DNA of 64,000 nt from Phycisphaerales bacterium (GTDB taxonomy: Bacteria > Planctomycetota > Phycisphaerae > UBA1845 > Fen-1342), in assembly GCA_016716475.1 (NCBI GenBank), contig JADJWG010000002.1:1476799-1540798 (forward strand), read 5' to 3'. The notes below the pieces were generated by a model. That model was given only the letters and a program-made list of their open reading frames with translations, had not been told where the DNA came from and did not search any database. Positions within the stretch are counted from its first letter, which is position 1. Each line of letters starts with the position of its first letter. Below are positions 57,606-64,000 of the stretch, piece by piece. Position numbers and translations under genes: made by a program.

Positions 57606-57639
57606 CCGTGACCGCTGCGGCCGCCCGGAGCGGTCACGG
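57606..57639 (+). terminator. Hairpin after the lipoprotein gene
   Basis: CCGTGACCGCT pairs perfectly with AGCGGTCACGG (11 bp, 12-base loop). It lies 16 bases after the stop and has no T-run. Confidence 0.55.
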
Positions 57640-57741
57640 TGTCGGCGGGGGGACGCGGTTGCAAGCGGGCGGGTCCGACAGACACCACGCGTGGTGGCGG
57701 CTTTGGTAGGACGTCGCCCGCAATCAGTTAAGGGTACACCC

Positions 57742-57879
57742 ATGAACAAGACCGGCATCGGCATTATCGGCGCAATCGTCGTCGTCCTGCTCATTGTCCT
57801 GCTGCTCGGCGGCACGAAACTCTCGTGCAAGGAGAGCTTCTGGGACAAGGACAAACAGGTCATCACGATCGAGAAGTGA
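57742..57879 (+). CDS. Tiny single-span membrane protein
   Basis: 45 residues: GIGIIGAIVVVLLIVLLLGG, then a charged tail CKESFWDKDKQVITIEK. Too small to assign; its location suggests an envelope-stress accessory. Confidence 0.6.
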   Translation: MNKTGIGIIGAIVVVLLIVLLLGGTKLSCKESFWDKDKQVITIEK

Positions 57880-58011
57880 CAGCCACACGGGCGCGCCAAG
57901 AGCCCGCGCCAGCAGCGAGCTGGAAGTGGTTGTGACGCTGCCTGGCACGAAGATCCACTGTCACCTTGCAGCAACTCAGCAGGATCAACGCGCATAGCCC
58001 CGAGGTGAAAC

Positions 58012-59250
58012 TTGCAGATCACGCGTCCGCTGTTCGTGTCCACATATCCACCGGAGGAGTGCGGCCTGGCCACCTTCACGCGGGACTCGGCGGACGCGCT
58101 CGACCTGGCCGCGGGCGCTCCCATCGCGGCGCTGGCCGCGATACAGAAGTCCGGTCCGGTGGAGTACGCGGATCCGCGTGTTGTGCATGTCATCGACAAT
58201 GGCCGGGCTGACGCCTATCGCGAGCTCGCGCGGTTCGTCGACCACAGCCCGTACGACGTGATCAGTCTGCAGCACGAATTCGGGCTCTACCCGGGCGAAT
58301 GGGGCAATGCGGTGCTCGACTTCATGCTCGCGTGCCGCAAACCCATTGTCACCACGTTCCATACGCTGATGTCGGAACCCGCACCGTTTCCACGGTGGCT
58401 CACCCGGCACGTCGCGGCACTGAGCCGCGCGATCATCGTGATGACCAAGAGCGCGGCCCATCGCCTGGTGAGCTCGTACGACGTACCCCGGCGCGGTACA
58501 CGTCATCCCGCACGGCGTCCCGCAGCTCGGCGACCGGTCTGACGCGGACTGCAAGGCACGGCTGGGCCTGGCCGGTCACCGGGTCATCTGCACGTTCGGC
58601 CTGATCGACCGCGGCAAGGGGCTGGAACACATGATTGCCGCGATGCCGCGCATCCTCGCGGCCTTCCCCGACGCGCTTTATGTCATCGTGGGCGTCACGC
58701 ATCCGATTGTGAAACGCGCCGAGGGCGAAGTGTATCGCGAGTCGCTGGTCGCAGCGGCCACAGCGCTCGGCGTCGAAGGCCGCATGTCCGCTTTGTGAAC
58801 CGCTTCCTCAGTCTCCCGGATCTGCTGGAGCACTTGCAGGCGTGCGATGTCTACGTGACGCCGTACGCCGGCAAAGACCAGATCTCGAGCGGCACGCTGG
58901 CTTATGCCGTCGCAGCCGGCCGGCCGGTCGTCAGCACGCCGTACCTGTATGCCGAGGAAGTGTTGGCCGAAGGCCGGGGCCTGTTTGTGCCCTTCGGGAA
59001 CAGCGCTGCGCTGGTCGAGGCAACGCTGCGCTACCTGAATGACGAAGAGCTACGGGTGCGTACGCGCCTCAAGGCATACGAGTACGCCAAGCTGATGCGC
59101 TGGCCCAGTGTCGGCCGGAAGTACCTGCGCGTCTTCCAACAGTTGATGGTGCCGCCGATGCAGCGCGACCACGACCAGCGCGTCGTGCCCCCCGTCTGGC
59201 AGCGGGTTGATGCGTCAGTGGGAGAGGTGCGTGATGCCCGTGTCCGGTGA
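58012..59250 (+). pseudogene. GT4-type glycosyltransferase, broken by two single-base frameshifts
   Basis: Composite protein of ~410 residues. It starts at a TTG (GAGGTGAAAC upstream) with ITRPLFVSTYPPEECGLATF, a GT-B N-domain. A first frame change lies in the C-run at 58486-58489 (dropping one C gives SYDVPGAVHVIPHGVP), and a second near 58780-58783 (adding one base gives GVEGHVRFVNRFLSLPDLLE). The C-domain has the donor-site segment GKDQISSGTLAYAVAAGRPV. All GT-B motifs are recoverable, so this may be a real enzyme with read errors. It would build a mannose- or glucose-based glycan; acceptor unknown. It overlaps the next gene by 17 bases. Confidence 0.8.
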
Positions 59251-60310
59251 GATCGCCCTCGACCACCTCGACCGCCTGACGGACTCAACCGGGTTGATTC
59301 AGCACGGCATCTACTGTTTGCCGCGTCGGGACAGCGGCTACACCATCGACGATAATGCGCGCGCCCTGCGCTTGTGTGTGCATCTCTGGGGACGGCGGCC
59401 GGAACGGAGCATGCTGAGTCGCATCACGGGCTATTTGAGTCTGCTGGAATACGCACGTCGTCCGGGTGGCGGATTCCACAACCTGATGAGCTACCAGCGC
59501 CAATGGCTGGACACGGATAGTTGGGGTGATTGCCAGGGACAATCGGTACGTGCGCTGGCCGAAGTGCTCGGCAGTGAATTGCCCGACGGTTACCGCGCCT
59601 TGGCCCGCGAGCTGATTGACGCGGTAGTGCCAACGCTCGCAGAACTGAAGAGTCTGCGTGCCCAGGCCTACGTGATTCTGGCCTGTGGGCACCTCTGGTC
59701 CGAAGCTGTGCCGGACATCGCGGCGCTTGAGCACGTGGCCTGGTGCGCCGCGGAACATCTGGTCGAGTGCTACCGCCGTTCTCGACGCCCGGACTGGCAC
59801 TGGTTCGAGTCACGGATGACCTATGCCAACGCGGTCATGCCGCATGCCCTGTTTGTCGCCGCCGCACACTGGCCGGACACGCCTTTCCTTGAAGTGGCCG
59901 AGGAGTCCCTGGCGTGTCTGAACCAGGAGACGACCATCGACGGTTTATTCTGGCCGGTGGGGAGCAACGGGTGGTACTCGCGCGGGGAGTCCAAGGCGGC
60001 CTATGACCAGCAGCCCGTGGAAGCGGGCACGATGGCGGACGCGGCGGTGGCGGCCTTTCGACTGCATCCCACGGAGGGGCTTCGCGCCCTGTATCGGCGC
60101 GCCCACGGCTGGTTTTACGGACAGAACAGTCTGGGCCTGGCACTCGTCGATGAGCGCACGCGCGGTTGCTATGACGGGCTCCAGGCCAGCGGTCTGAATC
60201 GCAACCAGGGGGCCGAATCGACACTGGCACTCCTCTGGACGCAAGTCTTGCATCGCGATTGCGGCGACGTGAGCGGCGCCGCGACGATCTCGCCGCAGAC
60301 CCAGGCCTAG
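59234..60310 (+). CDS. (alpha/alpha)-toroid protein of a GT4/GH130 cassette
   Basis: 358 residues. The N-terminal segment RRDSGYTIDDNARALRLCVH is characteristic of a family that is often fused behind GT4 glycosyltransferases; the remainder is alpha-helical with recurring Trp/His-rich turns (RPDWHWFESRMTYANAVMPH, GLQASGLNRNQGAESTLALL), suggesting an (alpha/alpha)6 toroid with a sugar-binding face. No known catalytic pair is certain. It lies between GT4 and GH130 genes, with GAGAGG upstream of the ATG. Confidence 0.75.
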   Translation: MPVSGEIALDHLDRLTDSTGLIQHGIYCLPRRDSGYTIDDNARALRLCVHLWGRRPERSMLSRITGYLSLLEYARRPGGGFHNLMSYQRQWLDTDSWGDCQGQSVRALAEVLGSELPDGYRALARELIDAVVPTLAELKSLRAQAYVILACGHLWSEAVPDIAALEHVAWCAAEHLVECYRRSRRPDWHWFESRMTYANAVMPHALFVAAAHWPDTPFLEVAEESLACLNQETTIDGLFWPVGSNGWYSRGESKAAYDQQPVEAGTMADAAVAAFRLHPTEGLRALYRRAHGWFYGQNSLGLALVDERTRGCYDGLQASGLNRNQGAESTLALLWTQVLHRDCGDVSGAATISPQTQA

Positions 60311-60341
60311 CAGTCTGCCACCAAGAGAACAGGAACCTACG

Positions 60342-61315
60342 ATGCACCGAGATGCGCAGCCGGCAAGTCTCTATACGGAGTTGTTTCAGCGCCATCCGAA
60401 CAACCCGATCCTGACCGCGCGGGACTGGCCCTATCCGGCCCACACCGTTTTCAACCCGGGTGCTTGCCAGGTGGACAATGAGACCGTCCTGTTGGTGCGC
60501 GTCGAAGACCGTCGCGGACACTCTCACCTGACGGCCGCGCGCAGCAACGACGGAGTGTCCAACTGGCACATCGATCGTCACCCCACGCTCGCGGCGGACC
60601 CCAAGCGATGCTCCGAGGAGGCCTGGGGGATCGAGGATCCGCGCCTCACATGGGTGGAGGAGCGGCAGGAGTGGCTCATTGCGTACACGGCCTTCTCGGC
60701 CAGTGGGCCGCTCGTTTCGCTGGCGCGCACCACGGACTTCGTGGACTTCGCACGTCTGGGGCCGGTCATGCCACCGGAGGACAAGGACGCCGCACTTTTT
60801 CCACGCCGTTTCGGCGGCCGCTACGCGATGATTCATCGGCCGGTGTCCGCTGGCAGCTCCGGGGCGCACATCTGGCTGTCGTTCTCGCCGGACCTGACGC
60901 ACTGGGGCGATCACCACATCTTGCTGCACGCACGGCGCGGCGCGTGGTGGGACGCGAACAAGATCGGACTCAGCCCCCCGCCCATGGAGACGCCGGAGGG
61001 CTGGCTGCTGCTGTACCACGGTGTGCGACACACCGCGGGCGGGTGCCTCTATCGCTTGGGGCTGGCCCTGCTGGATCTCGATGATCCGCGCCGCGTGCTG
61101 CACCGTGGTGACGAGTGGGTCTTCGCACCCGAGGAACCCTACGAACGGCACGGCGACGTCAACGGCGTCGTGTTCCCGGGTGGCTGGATCCTGGACAAGG
61201 CCACCGGCGTGATCCGCATTTACTATGGTGGCGCGGACAGTTGCGTAGCGTTGGCTACGGCACGCTCAGCGACCTGCTCACCTATGTGCGGAAGTGCCCT
61301 GCTCCGCCGGCGTAA
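60342..61315 (+). pseudogene. GH130-type glycoside phosphorylase, frameshifted near its end
   Basis: Composite of ~324 residues. The GH130 pattern is clear: NPILTARDWPYPAHTVFNPG, LLVRVEDRRGHSHLTAARS, GIEDPRLTWV (catalytic Asp region) and NKIGLSPPPMETPEGWLLLY. Such enzymes phosphorolyse beta-mannosides. After YYGGADSCVALATA a one-base loss near 61258-61262 leads to a false extension; in the other frame the protein ends with TLSDLLTYVRKCPAPPA, a normal family end. Because only the last ~18 residues are affected, the enzyme may still be functional or the sequence misread. Confidence 0.8.
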
Positions 61316-61548
61316 TCGTTCGGTATGGCGGCGAGGTCGTGCCCAGCGAGTGGAATCAGACTGGACGGCGTCGGCCGCTTCGCGGAGCGAGCCGGGTTGT
61401 AGCCGTGTGTGGAGCGAATACCGCGCGATGGAGCCGCAGATTTGTCATCCTTCGGGGGGCCTGATTGACGCCTGCGACATGTGCTGGAAATCCACCGCGC
61501 TCACCCGGGGCGCGAAGTCACGATCGCCAGCAAATTGCACCCCGGCGG

Positions 61549-61576
61549 TTGACCGTGGACCTTCTCCTTGCATAAT
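61549..61576 (+). promoter_or_regulatory. Promoter of the truncated tRNA-Gly
   Basis: TTGACC and CATAAT, 16 bases apart, each 5 of 6 to consensus. It lies 63 bases upstream of the tRNA fragment. Confidence 0.65.
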
Positions 61577-61639
61577 AGAACAACGTGGAGTTGCCCGAAG
61601 CAGCCACGTATGGCCTTCAGTAGTGAGTAACCGCGTTTT

Positions 61640-61676
<37 letters not shown>

Positions 61677-61688
61677 AACCGCGCGCCG

Positions 61689-61775
61689 CAACTTAGGCAC
61701 CTCAAAAACCGCCTTGGCGCTATCAGGAACGCGGTTTTGTCGGGTCGATTCAGGGTGGTCCAACTGCCTAAGTTG
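61689..61775. repeat. Nested inverted repeats beside the tRNA fragment
   Basis: CAACTTAGGCA (61689-61699) is perfectly inverted as TGCCTAAGTTG (61765-61775); inside, AAAACCGC (61705-61712) is inverted as GCGGTTTT (61731-61738). A further TAAGTTGTG copy lies near 61792. The rest of the 61316-61871 gap holds no gene I can support. Confidence 0.7.
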
Positions 61776-61871
61776 TGTCGACTCGATCGCTTAAGTTGTG
61801 AAAGCCAAATTGGTGGCGTCCGCGACCATCCGGTCCTGAAGGCTCCCCACATCTATCCCCAGACGAATCGC

Positions 61872-62381
61872 TTATAACTCCATCAAGTGCATCTTATCCA
61901 ACACGGCAGAGACACGGTCACGCAATGCCGCCTGATCAGACGGAACCTGTGCACTCCGTGCTATTCCTGCGCTTCCCGGAAGACAGTGATCGTTGAGATC
62001 AGTAAGCGATGCTCGCAGCGGCACCGGAAACCATGCTGGGGCGTACCACGCGAGGCACATGAAAATCGGTATCCAAACGAAGCCGATGCATATCCCGTAG
62101 TAGCTGGCCATGCAGACACCGACCATGTTAGCCGCCATGAGGCACCAATAAGGCGATAGTCTTGGTTGGCCGTCTATCTGTCCCGTGGCGACGCCGCCAC
62201 CAGCCAATGTAGGCGTTGCCCGTTCTTGCCAACATAGAGCCAATTCAGTCGTCCAGCGACCAACACTCCAACTGCGGTCAATCACCCATACATCTCGCAG
62301 CAGCTCGGCACGTTCGCGACGCCTTCTCGCGTCGAATACGATGGCGTCAGCCGCGTCCCAGATAGCACCGATCCCCACCAC
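61872..62381 (-). CDS. Hypothetical membrane protein
   Basis: 169 residues. A charged N-terminus (FDARRRRERAELLRDVWVID) is followed by a hydrophobic centre (YWCLMAANMVGVCMASYYGI, CIGFVWIPIFMCLAWYAP) of two probable helices and a polar C-terminus. No family recognised. It is the first intact frame in the region to the right of the tRNA fragment. Confidence 0.5.
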   Translation of the reverse strand: MVGIGAIWDAADAIVFDARRRRERAELLRDVWVIDRSWSVGRWTTELALCWQERATPTLAGGGVATGQIDGQPRLSPYWCLMAANMVGVCMASYYGICIGFVWIPIFMCLAWYAPAWFPVPLRASLTDLNDHCLPGSAGIARSAQVPSDQAALRDRVSAVLDKMHLMEL

Positions 62382-62517
62382 AAGATGAGGCAGCCCTCAC
62401 AGATCGATTCGGGGCGATCATCGAGAATTGCTTCACACGATTCCCGGATCCACGGGCCGCATTGTAGTGAAATCAATGCACTTGTCGAGACTGGCATGGG
62501 GGCTGCGGCTGGGGATC

Positions 62518-63320
62518 TCAAGTCACCAGCTTGATACCAGCCGCACCGCTCGGATGCCTGTGCTGCGTACGTGCTCCATCTGGATCGAATTCGAATGTTC
62601 GTGCGCCCAGACCACCCAGATGGCCAGAACGCGGCGGCCAAACAGGAAATCCGAGAGGCAACAGCAGGTGCGGGGGAGGACTGAACACTGTAGCGCCCCA
62701 CGGAGCTCCAATCGCCTGCAGAATCGCCGCTAGTCTGGTCACCGACAAGCTCAACTTTCGTCGCACAGGAACAGCCAGATCATTGAAAACCGTCCAATCT
62801 CGGTCCGCAAGCATAACGATGCCCGAGTAGAGGGCAGGATCTCGAACGGGATCGTAGTCCCCGCCCATCGGTTTGAGCATCTGGGCTGCGTGGCATGCTC
62901 GGTCCTTCGCTGCACGCGTTGCGTCTCGCTCTCCGACGCGCCCCGTCGCGAAAAGCAGTCAGCGGGTCTGCCACTCATGAACATGGACACCGGGGTTGTG
63001 GACCCCGAGCACATCCACTTGACGCAGTACACAATAACGGGAACTAATGCGGGTCCGAGAAGCACAATGCTTGATCCGTACGCACTGACGAAGACGCCGG
63101 TCGCGATAAGGGCTAACGGCGGCAAGACTACGTGAGCAATCAGCCGCGAAAATGTCGCGGATCGCCACGGCACACGGCCAAAGTCCAACCGGCTGCCGAG
63201 TTCGTCGCGGGCTGTGTAGGTGCCCAGGAGGAGTTTGGCCGAGAAGCGTAAGATTCTCCCCGAGGAATTGAGCAGAACGATGATGCGTTCAGGCACGTTG
63301 TCCTCAAGAATCGTTGGCAT
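62518..63320 (-). pseudogene. Membrane protein gene, frameshifted
   Basis: The start reads MPTILEDNVPERIIVLLNSS and includes a membrane stretch (LIAHVVLPPLALIATGVFVS, IVLLGPALVPVIVYCVKW). Around 62950-62990 the reading moves to another frame, which continues MLKPMGGDYDPVRDPALYSG, DRDWTVFNDLAVPVRRKLSL and a hydrophobic tail (AIGAPWGATVFSPPPHLLLP). The two halves fit one protein of ~265 residues. No family recognised. Confidence 0.5.
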
Positions 63321-63655
63321 CTTCAGGTTCGAGCGAGTGAGGCGTCGTGGTGTCGAATTCCTGCGCAACGACCATGCTGGGCCGGCGCGGAGCCTTGGCC
63401 AAGGGCTGGCGGCCGTCCAGAAAACTCTCGACGAATGCGCGGCTCGTGGCGACATAAGATCGCCAGCGGCGATTCGCCCAAATCGTGAAGAGTAAAGGGG
63501 ACGTGGTCAATAGCATCCCAAGACAAGAGTTACCCACCGCACTTCCGTCCGGGTAGCCGTCACGGGACCGGAATTGCAGCCCAAGGCCCATCTCGCGCGA
63601 CAAAGCCGATTCCGAGCCCCAGTGTCACGAGTCCGATTATCAGGATCGTCTTCAA
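63304..63655 (-). pseudogene. Short membrane protein gene, frameshifted
   Basis: A TTG-started segment encodes KTILIIGLVTLGLGIGFV, then near 63600 a one-base change shifts into MGLGLQFRSRDGYPDGSAVG, LGMLLTTSPLLFTIWANRRW and a polar end EFDTTTPHSLEPEDANDS. It overlaps the start of the following gene by 17 bases, as in a translationally coupled pair. Confidence 0.45.
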
Positions 63656-63692
63656 GGTTATTATTCCGGCCAGCAATTAGTGACGGAGTTTG

Positions 63693-63875
63693 TCACCCGG
63701 ATGACGGAACTCCGTTCCAGACCAACCCGGTTGGCAACCAGCTCAACCCTATAGTCGCGGGACTCCAAAGTTCGAATAGGGCGCCAGAGCCAATCCACGG
63801 AACACCGATCGCACGCAGAACCTGTGCCATACCGAACACCGCTGCTATGACTCCGACCAAGGTCAGGGAGCACAT
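63693..63875 (-). CDS. Short hydrophobic protein or fragment
   Basis: 60 residues, hydrophobic (LTLVGVIAAVFGMAQVLRAI, then VPWIGSGALFELWSPATIGL). Its LRAIGVPW part resembles LQAIGAPW in the frameshifted gene at 62518-63320, so the two may be paralogous pieces. Confidence 0.4.
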   Translation of the reverse strand: MCSLTLVGVIAAVFGMAQVLRAIGVPWIGSGALFELWSPATIGLSWLPTGLVWNGVPSSG

Positions 63876-64000
63876 CGGGGCACCTCGTTCGATTCTGTCA
63901 GCTCTTGTTTGCGAGGCGGCTGGTCGAACCAGGTACGGAGTACGTGAACGCCCCGCTTGCGGAGGTCGCCTATCTGGCTTGGATCATCCCGTCGGGCGGC
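63863..64000 (-). CDS. Partial hypothetical protein at the right edge
   Basis: The C-terminal 45 residues are visible: DDPSQIGDLRKRGVHVLRTW, then FDQPPRKQELTESNEVPRCA. It overlaps the next start by 13 bases. Too little to assign. Confidence 0.4.
   Translation of the reverse strand, partial: AARRDDPSQIGDLRKRGVHVLRTWFDQPPRKQELTESNEVPRCAP

Overview
High-GC bacterial chromosome segment, most likely from the Planctomycetota (Phycisphaerae-like). I infer this from the gene content rather than from a marker tree: an ECF sigma factor coupled to a Ser/Thr kinase with TPRs, FHA-GAF-SpoIIE phosphatase beside dnaA, DUF1570 peptidase, secreted multi-domain proteins, PilB/PilT, flagellin and many lipoproteins. 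No ribosomal RNA, CRISPR array or prophage is visible.

Layout. 0-3.1 kb (minus): VWA membrane protein, NHL lipoprotein and two thioredoxin-fold exported proteins. 3.2-7.6 kb (plus): GNAT, dnaA with one perfect DnaA box upstream, FHA-GAF-PP2C phosphatase. 7.7-16.6 kb: zinc-ribbon membrane protein, membrane protein, POT peptide transporter, dapA, sialidase and OPT peptide transporter. The POT and OPT proteins belong to unrelated folds, yet both carry a hydrophilic insertion built from what looks like the same ~45-residue repeat. 16.6-27 kb: flagellin, GH38 alpha-mannosidase, a minus-strand sigma/anti-sigma/STN/DUF4139 operon, and a Cys/Met-type PLP enzyme. 27.3-31.4 kb (plus): pilB, pilT, trxB. 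31.7-37 kb (minus): three secreted proteins (trypsin-like without its His, M43 metalloprotease, large adhesin/tail-fibre-like protein). 37.4-42.7 kb: kinase-sigma pair, IS66 remnant, metallophosphoesterase. 43-46.2 kb (minus): methionine-salvage operon (aminotransferase, mtnB, mtnD, mtnC). 46.5-51.9 kb (plus): transketolase, SDR epimerase, MazG, DUF1570 peptidase, DUF1801.

52-58 kb is an accessory/stress block. Two divergent MpsC-family (DUF2294) genes are separated by a complete ISL3-type element with a perfect 8-bp target duplication. Between the IS and the second mpsC-like gene lie two tandem, mutually covarying structured RNAs, each ending in an intrinsic terminator. Then come a PRC-barrel protein, a single-domain response regulator and three small envelope proteins. 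58-61.3 kb is a sugar cassette: GT4 glycosyltransferase, (alpha/alpha)-toroid protein, GH130 phosphorylase. At 61.6 kb a tRNA-Gly(CCC) gene with a good promoter is cut off in its anticodon loop, and the remaining 2.3 kb holds broken minus-strand membrane-protein genes that may belong to an island.

Single-base frameshifts are absent from the large genes before 52 kb but frequent after it (transposase, GT4, GH130, terminal membrane proteins). This points either to local decay or to indel errors in the assembly near the contig end. Function assignments rest on motif reading only; no database search was run.
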